From the NCBI GenBank assembly GCA_003240855.1, contig QFNN01000089.1, positions 1 through 12,241 of the forward strand: a stretch of 12,241 bases of DNA. The letters are read 5' to 3'. The DNA is from Sphingomonas sanxanigenens (lineage in GTDB: Bacteria; Pseudomonadota; Alphaproteobacteria; Sphingomonadales; Sphingomonadaceae). The position numbers were made by a program, and so were the translations under genes. The notes below the pieces were generated by a model. That model did no database searches and was not told where the DNA came from. It was given only the letters and a program-made list of their open reading frames with translations. This document shows, one piece after another, positions 1 to 6,232 of the stretch. Numbering within the stretch: position 1 is the stretch's first letter; every line of letters starts with the position of its first letter.

Positions 1-957
1 GTCCATGCCAAGAGCCATGCCCTCCTTCAGGCGCGCGTTCGCGTGCTTGAAGGATTGCCGCCTCACTACGCGCAAGGCGTTTTTGCCGAGCCGAAGAGCT
101 TTGATGCTTTGGTAAGAATATCCACTGGTGCTGGCGATATATTGCCTGACAGCGTCTCATTGATCCGTGGCTTTGCCATCAAGCTCGTCGGCGTCGAAGG
201 CGAGCGGCTGGCAGGGAGCGAAGGCGACAGTACACAGGACTTCCTGTTCGCCAATGGTGTTGCCTTTCCGACCCCGGGTCCAAAGAAGTTCCTCGCGAAC
301 CTGAAGCTGCTCGCCAAGACCACCGACAAGGTCGAAGGACTCAAGAAGGCAGTATCTGCCGTCTTTCGAACGGCCGAGAAGGGCGTCGAAGCACTGGGCG
401 GGGAGAGTGCCTTGCTCGAACAGCTTGGCGGCCATCGCCACACCCACCCCCTTGGCGAGAGCTTCTTCACCCAGGCGCCGATCCGTTATGGCGACTATAT
501 CGCCAAACTTGGCGTCGTCCCGCTCTCAGAGAATTTCAAGGCGCTCGAAGATCAGGAAATCGACATCGCCGGTCGTGACGATGCGCTGCGCGAAGAGATT
601 GCCAGCCTGCTGGCGGCGCAAGGCGGTGAATGGGAAATACGCGTTCAGCTTGCCCGTGATCTTGCTGCCAATCCGATCGAGGATGCGTCGGTTGCCTGGC
701 CTGACGAGGACAATCCCTATGTTGCGGTCGCGGTCATCAGCATTGCGCCACAGCCGAGCTGGACTTGGGGCAGAGCGCGGGTGCTCGACGATCAGACAGC
801 GTTCAATCCTTGGCATGGGATCAAGGCGCATCGTCCGCTCGGTGCGGTGATGCGAGCGCGCAAAGTGGCCTATGCTGCGTCGTCCGAGCTGCGCGGGCGG
901 TTGAACGGCTGCCCTTTCCATGAGCCGTCAAATGCGCAGCTACCCGATGCCGAATAA
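1..957 (+). CDS. Catalase-like haem protein, 5' end outside window
   Basis: The reading frame is open from base 1, and the first in-frame start inside the window (GTG at 43) lies within conserved sequence, so the gene begins upstream. The visible N-terminus reads VHAKSHALLQARV, which matches the distal-histidine segment of catalases (VHAKGxGAxG); this puts the probable catalytic His at codon 4-6. Further in are the FLFANGVAFPTPGP and FNPWHGIKAHRPLG segments typical of the short catalase-family proteins. Near the end RKVAY fits the R-x-x-x-Y motif carrying the proximal haem-ligand tyrosine. The fragment is about 318 residues, so little is missing. It probably decomposes peroxide or oxidises with it; these short proteins differ from true monofunctional catalases and the substrate is unknown. 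The next gene follows 11 bases after the stop, so the two are probably co-transcribed. Confidence 0.85.
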   Translation, partial: VHAKSHALLQARVRVLEGLPPHYAQGVFAEPKSFDALVRISTGAGDILPDSVSLIRGFAIKLVGVEGERLAGSEGDSTQDFLFANGVAFPTPGPKKFLANLKLLAKTTDKVEGLKKAVSAVFRTAEKGVEALGGESALLEQLGGHRHTHPLGESFFTQAPIRYGDYIAKLGVVPLSENFKALEDQEIDIAGRDDALREEIASLLAAQGGEWEIRVQLARDLAANPIEDASVAWPDEDNPYVAVAVISIAPQPSWTWGRARVLDDQTAFNPWHGIKAHRPLGAVMRARKVAYAASSELRGRLNGCPFHEPSNAQLPDAE

Positions 958-968
958 GGAGAGATGCG

Positions 969-1265
969 ATGCCGAAAGGTGACAAGTCGAGCTATAGCGA
1001 CAAGCAGAAACGCAAGGCCGCCCATATCGAAGAGGGCTATGAGGATCGCGGCGTTTCCCACAAGGAGGCCGAGCGCCGCGCCTGGGCAACGGTCAATAAG
1101 GAATCGGGCGGCGGAAACAAATCGGGTTCCGGACGCGGCAAGGCTGAAAATCATGACAGTTCGCGCAAGGGCGGACGCAAAGGCGGTTCCAGCCAGAGCG
1201 CTTCCGACCGGTCGGCTGCCGCGAAAAAGGGTTGGGAAACGCGGAGACGTAAAGGCGCCGCGTGA
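969..1265 (+). CDS. KGG-motif small basic stress protein, often annotated as plasmid stabilisation protein
   Basis: This is a 98-residue, highly charged protein, rich in Lys, Arg, Gly and Ser. Residues 1-50 (MPKGDKSSYSDKQKRK...EEGYEDRGVSHKEAERRAWATVNKESGGG) match a widespread alphaproteobacterial small-protein family. The C-terminal half contains two RKGG/RKGG-like runs and SAAAKKGWETRRR, which resemble the KGG stress-induced repeat seen in E. coli YciG. The start is chosen from AAGGAGAG at 956-963, which overlaps the stop of the catalase-like gene and sits 5 bases before ATG 969. The protein is probably soluble and may bind nucleic acid given its charge, but its biochemical role is unknown. 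The tight linkage to a peroxide-handling gene suggests shared stress control. Confidence 0.85.
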   Translation: MPKGDKSSYSDKQKRKAAHIEEGYEDRGVSHKEAERRAWATVNKESGGGNKSGSGRGKAENHDSSRKGGRKGGSSQSASDRSAAAKKGWETRRRKGAA

Positions 1266-1616
1266 ATTCCTGCTCCATGGGCAATCATAACCAGACACCA
1301 CCAGATCGGCCGATTTGCGTCTCAACTGCTTGGCGATCCGGGGTTTGTAACCCAACGGACAGCCGATGCGCTCGAGGTGATCGCCATTTTGGAAATCGCT
1401 CACGACGATGTCGATATCATATTCTCGGATGTCGTCATGCCGGGCATGAATGGCGTGGAACTGGGCAAGAAAATCCGTGCGCGCTGGCCCGACAAGACAA
1501 TAGTGCTCACCAGCGGCTATGGCCATGCCCTGGCCGAATATAGCGGGCACGGATTTCCGCTTCTCCATAAACCGTATTCGGTATTATCTCGCATCCTCCG
1601 CGATGCGGCCGCCTGA
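1266..1616 (+). pseudogene. Remnant of a response-regulator receiver domain
   Basis: In the frame just after the TGA of the KGG gene, translation from 1266 to the TGA at 1614-1616 gives a recognisable receiver domain: HHQIGRFASQLL, then IIFSDVVMPGMNG with the phosphoacceptor Asp, then VLTSGY with the conserved Thr, then LLHKPYS with the conserved Lys. This resembles the C-terminal receiver of sensor hybrid histidine kinases. The N-terminal beta strand with its acidic pair (normally VVEDN before the xxIGRFA helix) is gone. No start or ribosome-binding site precedes it; the GTG at 1377 is internal. The C-terminal helix reads PYSVLSRIL where relatives usually have two more residues. I read it as a decaying fragment fused behind the KGG gene. 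A short functional protein from GTG 1377 would lack the first third of the fold. Confidence 0.65.
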
Positions 1617-1843
1617 GATTGGCCCGCGCTCTTGATGTAAGAATATGAAGGCGTCGCCGCGTTGCGTGTCGGGTGCCTTCATGAGGATGAACGCGCGATT
1701 TCCTCGACGCGGCATTTGCTGGCAGGGCCAAAAGCCCCTTCGATCTGCCTCATGCAAGATCGAAGGGGCAGGGAGCCGGGTCATGGGCGATCACCGCCAT
1801 GGCCCGTCCGTACACGCAGAAATTCTGAAAAAGGAACCTTCGC
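1617..1843. other. Intergenic spacer between receiver remnant and DUF4142 gene
   Basis: I see no credible gene in this spacer. It contains an 8-bp inverted repeat (ATGAAGGC at 1645-1652 and GCCTTCAT at 1675-1682, 22-base loop) without a T-run, and the terminator described separately. Open frames crossing it have no ribosome-binding site and no recognisable protein. Confidence 0.6.
1730..1769 (-). terminator. Rho-independent terminator of the DUF4142 gene
   Basis: A perfect 13-bp stem is formed by GCCCCTTCGATCT (1734-1746) and AGATCGAAGGGGC (1757-1769) with a 10-base loop. On the minus strand the stem is followed by TTTT (complement of AAAA at 1730-1733), so it is oriented to end transcription of the minus-strand gene whose stop is at 1844. 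It could also limit read-through from the plus-strand genes. Confidence 0.8.
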
Positions 1844-2416
1844 TCAGGACTTGAGACCCTTCGCCATGTTGAGATGTGCGGTGACGATGGGAACAAGCTT
1901 GGTCGCGAACTCCTTCAACGAGGGGACGTCACCATTGGCCGAATAGGCTTTGAGCGTGTCGAGCGTCTCCTGATGTCCCCTGGTCTGCGCTTCGATATAG
2001 GCGGCATCAAAGTCGGCACCTTTCTTGCCCTTGAGCGCATCGAGTGACTGTTGCTGCTCGGAAGTCAGGATTGGTTTGGGCACGATAGCCGGGGACGCGG
2101 CGCTCGCAGCCTGGCCAAGCTTAGCCGTTGAATCGGTATGCGCCTTGATCATCGACTCCGCGAATTTCTTGACGGACGTCGACTGGCTGTTGGCTTGCGC
2201 CAATCTCGAGCTTTCGATTTCGAATGTATCGTTCGATGCTGCCGCATTGGCGAACATCTGGCCTGTGCTCTCCGCAACCGGCGCCGGTTCGAAGGCGTTG
2301 ACGCTGTTCATCGGCACTGCCGCGGCGTTGTTGGGCGTCGTATCGACCTTCTTGCCGCATCCGCCAAGTAACAGCGCTGCCAATGATATCGCCACCGTCG
2401 CGAACTGCATTTTCAT
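1844..2416 (-). CDS. DUF4142 family lipoprotein
   Basis: This is a 190-residue protein. Residues 1-20 form a lipoprotein signal peptide: a basic MK start, a hydrophobic stretch ISLAALLL, then lipobox LGGC with Cys20 as the lipidation site. After a low-complexity linker, residues 50-190 are a helical domain of the DUF4142 (ferritin-like fold) type, with FANAAASNDTFEIESSRLA, the helix FAESMIKAHTDS, and SLDALKGKKGADFDAAYIEAQTRGHQETL. It is expected on the periplasmic face of a membrane. Family members are often stress-induced; the function is not established, and metal binding is only suggested by fold. A near-consensus EcfG promoter lies about 36 bases upstream, and a terminator follows. Confidence 0.88.
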   Translation of the reverse strand: MKMQFATVAISLAALLLGGCGKKVDTTPNNAAAVPMNSVNAFEPAPVAESTGQMFANAAASNDTFEIESSRLAQANSQSTSVKKFAESMIKAHTDSTAKLGQAASAASPAIVPKPILTSEQQQSLDALKGKKGADFDAAYIEAQTRGHQETLDTLKAYSANGDVPSLKEFATKLVPIVTAHLNMAKGLKS

Positions 2417-2451
2417 CGATCGTCTCCCGGATCATCCTCTGTCGGAACGTC

Positions 2452-2476
2452 AACCCTCCGCGTCCAAGCTCGTTCC
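2452..2476 (-). promoter_or_regulatory. EcfG-type promoter of the DUF4142 gene
   Basis: On the minus strand GGAAC (plus 2472-2476) is followed, 16 bases later, by GGTT (plus 2452-2455). This is one mismatch from the alphaproteobacterial general-stress consensus GGAAC-N16/17-CGTT. The predicted transcript would start near 2445, giving a leader of about 30 bases before ATG 2416. Confidence 0.55.
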
Positions 2477-2480
2477 CATG

Positions 2481-2505
2481 GGAGCCTTCTTTGCCACCCG
2501 CCGTT
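2481..2505 (+). promoter_or_regulatory. EcfG-type promoter of the DUF3597 gene
   Basis: GGAGC (2481-2485), 16 bases, then CGTT (2502-2505): one mismatch from GGAAC-N16/17-CGTT. The predicted start near 2512 would leave a leader of about 30 bases before ATG 2542. It lies back to back with the divergent promoter of the DUF4142 gene. Confidence 0.5.
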
Positions 2506-2541
2506 TGGTGATGATTGAACCATCACATGGAGGACAGGAAC

Positions 2542-2976
2542 ATGGGCATCTTCAGTAAGATCAGAGACAAGATTTTTGGTCATGATGACCAGAAGGCAAG
2601 CAATGGCGCTCCTGCACCGGCCACGAATGTTCAGACCGCCAGCCCGACCCCGCCAGCCATTACGCCCCCTGCGTCGCCCGCCACGGCCACCGCCTCACCT
2701 GAGGCAGCCTCGCTGCCGCAGGTCGATGTCGGCGTGGTCCTTTCGGCCATGGCCGACGCTAGGGGCGGCGGTGGAAATTACCAAAGTTCGATCGTCGATC
2801 TGCTGAAGCTCCTCGATCTCGATTCCAGCCTTACAGCGCGCAAGCAACTGGCCGACGAGCTGGCTGTTCATGAGGGCGCTGACGGCAGCGCAGAGCAGAA
2901 TATCGCGCTGCACAGGGCAGTGATGGCGAAACTCGCTGAAAATGGCGGCGTGGTTCCCGATAGCCTGCGCGACTAA
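2542..2976 (+). CDS. DUF3597 domain protein
   Basis: This is a 144-residue protein starting MGIFSKIRDKIFG, typical of DUF3597 proteins. Residues 23-58 are a Pro/Ala/Thr-rich flexible linker. Residues 60-144 form the conserved helical domain (VDVGVVLSAMADARGGGGNYQSSIVDLLKLLDLDSSLTARKQLADEL ... NIALHRAVMAKLAENGG). I prefer ATG 2542 to the in-frame ATGs at 2515 and 2527. GGAGGA at 2529-2534 stands 7 bases before it, the family normally begins MGIF, and 2515 would fall almost at the predicted transcript start. The function is unknown; the N-terminal amphipathic stretch may bind a membrane or partner, which is inference. Confidence 0.85.
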   Translation: MGIFSKIRDKIFGHDDQKASNGAPAPATNVQTASPTPPAITPPASPATATASPEAASLPQVDVGVVLSAMADARGGGGNYQSSIVDLLKLLDLDSSLTARKQLADELAVHEGADGSAEQNIALHRAVMAKLAENGGVVPDSLRD

Positions 2977-3051
2977 GGCCTCTGGCCGTGCCGCTCCTTC
3001 TTGAGGTGGCGGCCCGGCGTTAACCTCTCAGAACCATATCTGTCGGGACGT

Positions 3052-3075
3052 TGGCCCCGCGGTGACGCGGGGCCA
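3052..3075. terminator. Strong hairpin between convergent genes
   Basis: TGGCCCCGCG and CGCGGGGCCA form a perfect 10-bp GC-rich stem around a GTGA tetraloop. It lies 9 bases past the stop of the minus-strand SDR gene and about 75 bases past the plus-strand DUF3597 stop. Neither side has a T-run, so it is a terminator-like or transcript-protecting hairpin serving both genes rather than a classic intrinsic terminator. Confidence 0.55.
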
Positions 3076-3083
3076 TACTCGCT

Positions 3084-3977
3084 TCAAGCGATCCCTGCGC
3101 CGCCGGTCACGCCATAGACTTCACCGGTGATATAGCTGCCCTCCTGCGAGGCCAGCAGCACATAGACGGGCGCGATCTCGACCGGCTGACCAGGGCGGCC
3201 GAACTGGCTCTGCTCACCGAACTTGGTGACCTTGTCCTGCGGCTGACCGCCACTGGATTGCAAGACCGTCCAGAATGGACCGGGGGCAACCACATTTGCC
3301 CGGATGCCCTTTTCGATCAGCTGCTTGGCCAGAGCCTTGGTGTAAGCGACGATGCCCGCCTTTGTCGTGGCATAATCGAGCAATATGGCAGAGGGCTCAT
3401 AGGCCTGGACGGAGGCGGTGGTGATCACCGACGCACCTGCGGGAAGATGCGGCACAGCGGCCTGTGTGATCCAGTGCATGGCGTAGAGATTGGTCTTGAG
3501 CGTGCGGTCGAAATCTTCCGAGCTCACGGCCTCCACGTCATCGCGAAATTGCTGGCGGCCAGCGTTGATGACAAGAATGTCAAGCCCGCCAAGGCCATTC
3601 ACCGCCTCATCGACGAGCTTGCGGCACCAATTCTCGTCCGTAATGTCGCCAGGCAGCGCGACCGCCTTGCGGCCTTCTGCTTCGATCAGGGCGATGACCG
3701 TCTTTGCGTCTTCCTCTTCGCTTGGAAGATAGGAGATGGCGACATCGGCGCCCTCGCGCGCATAGGCTATCGCTGCGGCTCTGCCGATGCCGCTGTCGCC
3801 GCCAGTGACCAGTGCCTTGCGGCCCTTGAGTTTACCCGAGCCGGCATAGCTTTCCTCACCATGATCAGGCTTGGGATCCATGTTCGCGGCGATGCCGGGA
3901 ACCGGTTGCGGCTGCTCGGGAAATGGGGGCTTGGGATATTGTGCGCGCGGGTCCTGCATGGTGAGACGCTCTGCCAT
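3084..3977 (-). CDS. SDR family NAD(P)-dependent oxidoreductase with stress-type N-terminal tail
   Basis: This is a 297-residue short-chain dehydrogenase of the YghA / general stress protein 39 type. Residues 1-50 are the Pro-rich N-terminal tail of this subgroup (DPRAQYPKPPFPEQPQPVPGIAANMDPKPDHGEESY). The Rossmann nucleotide-binding motif TGGDSGIGR is at 58-66, NAG at 138-140, Asn163 in KTNLYA, and the catalytic Ser189, Tyr202 and Lys206 (YATTK) are all present. The C-terminus ends GRPGQPVEIAPVYVLLAS...SYITGEVYGVTGG, as usual. The start at 3977 is chosen over an upstream in-frame codon at 4037 because AAGGAG precedes it by 6 bases and family members begin here. Probable role: reduction of an aldehyde or ketone during stress; the substrate is unknown. 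Confidence 0.92.
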   Translation of the reverse strand: MAERLTMQDPRAQYPKPPFPEQPQPVPGIAANMDPKPDHGEESYAGSGKLKGRKALVTGGDSGIGRAAAIAYAREGADVAISYLPSEEEDAKTVIALIEAEGRKAVALPGDITDENWCRKLVDEAVNGLGGLDILVINAGRQQFRDDVEAVSSEDFDRTLKTNLYAMHWITQAAVPHLPAGASVITTASVQAYEPSAILLDYATTKAGIVAYTKALAKQLIEKGIRANVVAPGPFWTVLQSSGGQPQDKVTKFGEQSQFGRPGQPVEIAPVYVLLASQEGSYITGEVYGVTGGAGIA

Positions 3978-4015
3978 GTTCGCTCCTTGCTGATGGGGAT
4001 GATGGACGACAGTCC

Positions 4016-4045
4016 AGTTTGCCGTTCTAGGCGACACGGCAAACT
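4016..4045. promoter_or_regulatory. Inverted repeat at the predicted SDR transcript start
   Basis: AGTTTGCCG (4016-4024) and CGGCAAACT (4037-4045) are perfect 9-bp inverted repeats with a 12-base centre. The repeat shares its outer base with the -10 element of the SDR promoter and covers the predicted first base of the message, so it could be an operator or a leader hairpin. Confidence 0.45.
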
Positions 4046-4070
4046 ACGAGCCGCAGAGCCATCCAGTTCC
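4045..4070 (-). promoter_or_regulatory. EcfG-type promoter of the SDR gene
   Basis: On the minus strand GGAAC (plus 4066-4070), 17 bases, then CGTA (plus 4045-4048): one mismatch from GGAAC-N16/17-CGTT. Predicted start near 4038, about 60 bases before ATG 3977. Confidence 0.5.
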
Positions 4071-4086
4071 ACACCGGCTCAGCAGG

Positions 4087-5985
4087 ATGGCAATCTTATT
4101 CATAGTTCTGATCTGGATCAGGAAAACAGGCCGCCTCTCGTGCGTTCTCCCCTGCAATCAGTTAAAGGGAATCGTCGCTATCAACATCATCCGGCTCGAC
4201 AACGCTCGCCCCCGGCGCGACGCGGAAAACTACCTCCATCTCGAACATTATGGGGCCCTGGGCGATGGCCGGACGGTGGCCCTGAGCGGTAGCGATGGGT
4301 CGCTCGACTGGTGGTGTGTCCCCAATCTCGATTCTCCGCCCCTGTTCGACAAGTTGGTTGACCCGCAGGAGGGCGGTTATTTCGCCATCACGCCTCGTGA
4401 AGCGTTCGAGGTCGAGCGGGCATATCGTCCAGAGAGTAATGTCCTCGAGACTATATTCACGACCGCTGGCGGTAAGGCGCGAATGGTCGAAACGCTCAAC
4501 AGCGGTTCTGCGGGGCGCTTGCCCTGGTGCGAATTGGCGCGACGTATCGAGGGGCTGGAAGGCTCGGTACATTTCGACATCGCGTTGAGGCTTGGCCATC
4601 GGGCGGGAACCGCTTCGCCCTATATGCAGAAAGTCGGTGGCCATGATGTTTTCCATGTCGGCGGCGTGCTGGGTCTCTTTCTGCGGGGATCGGGCGTGAT
4701 CATCGAGCATCTGGGCGATAGTGGGGCGACCGCAAGTTTGACGATCGAGGCGGGCCGGAGGGAGCTGCTCGCGATCGTGGCGGGCGAAGACGAGCCGCTG
4801 GTTGCGCCTTCGCTTGACGAAATAGATGCCCGGATCGATGGCTCGGATGACGAATGGCGCACATGGGCGAAGACGGTCCAATGTGACGGACCATGTCGGG
4901 AGGCATTGGTCAGAAGTGCCCTGGCCCTCAAACTCCTGCTCTTTTCGCCCAGTGGAGCGATCGCAGCAGCGGCGACCACCTCTCTTCCTGAACGGATTGG
5001 CGGACCGAAAAATTACGACTATCGCTTCGCCTGGGTCCGCGACGCAGGCTATACCATCAACGCCTTCCTGCGCGTTGGTGCCCAGGCGGAGGCTAAGGCT
5101 GCTCTGACCTGGTTGCTCAAGCAAATCGAGGAAGTGGGGCCGCGCGTCTGCTATTCGATCTGGGGCGGCGCAGCTTCAGACGTCCGGACAGTCGACCTGC
5201 CCGGCTATCGCCGTTCACAGCCGGTTGTTGCTGGAAACCGCGCCACGGATCAGCGGCAGCATGGAATTTATGGCGATATCTTCGAGACCGCGGCATGCTT
5301 CGTAGACCATGGCAATATTCTGGACGCGCGCAGCGCAGAGATATTGGCCCATCTTGCCGATCAATGTGCGGACATCTGGCGCCAGAAGGATAGCGGCATC
5401 TGGGAGCTTGCCCAGGAGCAGCATTATACCATGTCGAAAATCAGTTGCTGGCAGGCTCTGGCCCGCGCCGTCGAGCTGGCTGACGCAGGACAATTGCCGA
5501 CGACTTGCCGCGATCGCTGGTCACGCGAACGAGACAGGATCGAGGCCTGGATAACGGAACATTGCTGGTCCGAGAGCCTGGGCGCCTATAGTTTCTATCC
5601 AGGCTCGGATCGCCTCGATGCATCCCTCGCCCTTGCTGTGCGCTTTGGATTCGATGGACGGGATCGCCTGCGTCGAACGGTCGAGGCGATCGATCGGGAG
5701 CTCGGCTTTGGACCCTATCATTATCGCTATTCGGGAGCAGAGAAAGAAGAAGGCTGCTTCCTCGCCTGCACCTTCTGGATGGTCGAGGCCAAAATTCTAC
5801 TCGACCAGCCTGAAGCGGCGTCCAGGGCATTTGCCGAAGCGATTGAGGGACTGGCGCCCACAGCTGGCGTATATCCTGAAATGATCGACCCTGTGTCAGG
5901 CCAATATCTGGGCAACATGCCGCAAGGACTGACCCATCTGGCTATTATTCAGGCTCTCATGTCGCTGGAGGCTAGCAGAGGCTAG
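4087..5985 (+). CDS. Glycoside hydrolase family 15 protein (glucoamylase/trehalase type); start uncertain
   Basis: Recognisable GH15 homology begins at LHLEHYGALGDGRTVALSGSDGSLDWWC (nucleotide about 4234). Counting from ATG 4087, the N-terminal beta-sandwich domain covers roughly residues 50-280 and the (alpha/alpha)6 barrel 290-625. The hallmark GGPKNYDYRFAWVRDAG is at 305-319. Glu440 in SGIWE is the probable catalytic acid and Glu598 in VYPEMIDP the probable base; GNMPQGLTHLA follows. The enzyme should hydrolyse alpha-linked glucosides; relatives include glucoamylases and trehalases, and the specificity cannot be told. There is no signal peptide in the homologous part, so it is probably cytoplasmic. 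ATG 4087 is the only ATG/GTG/TTG before the domain, but it lacks a ribosome-binding site, precedes a likely promoter, and adds an unusual hydrophobic/basic leader. True translation may begin near 4180. Confidence 0.85.
   Translation: MAILFIVLIWIRKTGRLSCVLPCNQLKGIVAINIIRLDNARPRRDAENYLHLEHYGALGDGRTVALSGSDGSLDWWCVPNLDSPPLFDKLVDPQEGGYFAITPREAFEVERAYRPESNVLETIFTTAGGKARMVETLNSGSAGRLPWCELARRIEGLEGSVHFDIALRLGHRAGTASPYMQKVGGHDVFHVGGVLGLFLRGSGVIIEHLGDSGATASLTIEAGRRELLAIVAGEDEPLVAPSLDEIDARIDGSDDEWRTWAKTVQCDGPCREALVRSALALKLLLFSPSGAIAAAATTSLPERIGGPKNYDYRFAWVRDAGYTINAFLRVGAQAEAKAALTWLLKQIEEVGPRVCYSIWGGAASDVRTVDLPGYRRSQPVVAGNRATDQRQHGIYGDIFETAACFVDHGNILDARSAEILAHLADQCADIWRQKDSGIWELAQEQHYTMSKISCWQALARAVELADAGQLPTTCRDRWSRERDRIEAWITEHCWSESLGAYSFYPGSDRLDASLALAVRFGFDGRDRLRRTVEAIDRELGFGPYHYRYSGAEKEEGCFLACTFWMVEAKILLDQPEAASRAFAEAIEGLAPTAGVYPEMIDPVSGQYLGNMPQGLTHLAIIQALMSLEASRG
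4108..4121. promoter_or_regulatory. Inverted repeat abutting the GH15 promoter
   Basis: CTGATC (4108-4113) TG GATCAG (4116-4121) is a 14-bp near-palindrome whose last base is the first base of the predicted -35 element of GH15. The position would suit an activator or repressor site. It is short, so chance cannot be excluded. Confidence 0.3.
4121..4146 (+). promoter_or_regulatory. EcfG-type promoter of the GH15 gene
   Basis: GGAAA (4121-4125), 17 bases, then CGTT (4143-4146): one mismatch from GGAAC-N16/17-CGTT. Predicted transcript start near 4153, followed by a Shine-Dalgarno-like AAAGGGA at 4164-4170. If correct, ATG 4087 cannot be the start codon used from this promoter. Confidence 0.5.
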
Positions 5986-5994
5986 GCTCCAGCG
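5963..5994. terminator. Long hairpin spanning the GH15 stop codon
   Basis: CGCTGGAG (5963-5970) pairs with CTCCAGCG (5987-5994). After a single G/G mismatch, CTAGC (5972-5976) pairs with GCTAG (5981-5985) around an AGAG loop. The stop TAG is in the inner 3' arm. It ends the plus-strand gene and lies about 40 bases past the minus-strand gene ending at 6035, so it may serve both. No T-run follows on either strand. Confidence 0.55.
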
Positions 5995-6034
5995 AACAGG
6001 GCCAGCTTCCAGGCTCCTTTGAAAGCTGTCCGGT

Positions 6035-6232
6035 TCAAGGCTGCTGGTTATAGGATGGGCCGGTATGCTCGGTCGCGACGTTGTTGCCAGTGGCCTGATC
6101 CCGCTCAAGTTCCTCGCCATGCCAGACATTCCTCGCGACGAATATGATGATGAACAGGGCAATGATCACGCCGCAAAAGACTGCACCGGCCTTCGCGAGC
6201 CGGCGCGGCGAGGGCTTCTCATCCGATACCAT
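6035..6232 (-). CDS. Small single-pass membrane protein
   Basis: This is a 65-residue protein: a short basic cytoplasmic head (MVSDEKPSPRRLAK), one hydrophobic helix at about 15-34 (AGAVFCGVIIALFIIIFVA), then a polar tail rich in Asn, Glu and Gln ending SYNQQP. Its ATG shares the A of the stop codon of the upstream gene (TGATG at 6234-6230, minus strand), so translation is probably coupled; this fixes the start although the frame stays open further upstream. I do not recognise the family. The positive-inside rule puts the tail in the periplasm. Confidence 0.7.
   Translation of the reverse strand: MVSDEKPSPRRLAKAGAVFCGVIIALFIIIFVARNVWHGEELERDQATGNNVATEHTGPSYNQQP

Noticed and set aside
870..1568. 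Long minus-strand frame opposite the catalase-like, KGG and receiver sequences
   Set aside because: It is antisense to three sequences with recognisable protein motifs, has no ribosome-binding site and shows no family features.
1645..1682. 8-bp inverted repeat after the receiver remnant, considered as a terminator
   Set aside because: The loop is 22 bases and no T-run follows, so there is little support for termination.
2444..2474. GGAAC ... CGTT on the plus strand upstream of the DUF3597 gene
   Set aside because: The spacing is 22 bases rather than 16-17, so it does not fit the EcfG promoter; the match at 2481-2505 fits better.
3258..4292. 344-codon plus-strand frame opposite the SDR gene
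   Set aside because: The SDR gene on the other strand has complete cofactor and catalytic motifs; this frame is its shadow extended through the divergent spacer.
4162..5124. 320-codon minus-strand frame opposite the GH15 gene
   Set aside because: It is a shadow in high-GC DNA; the GH15 motifs lie on the plus strand.
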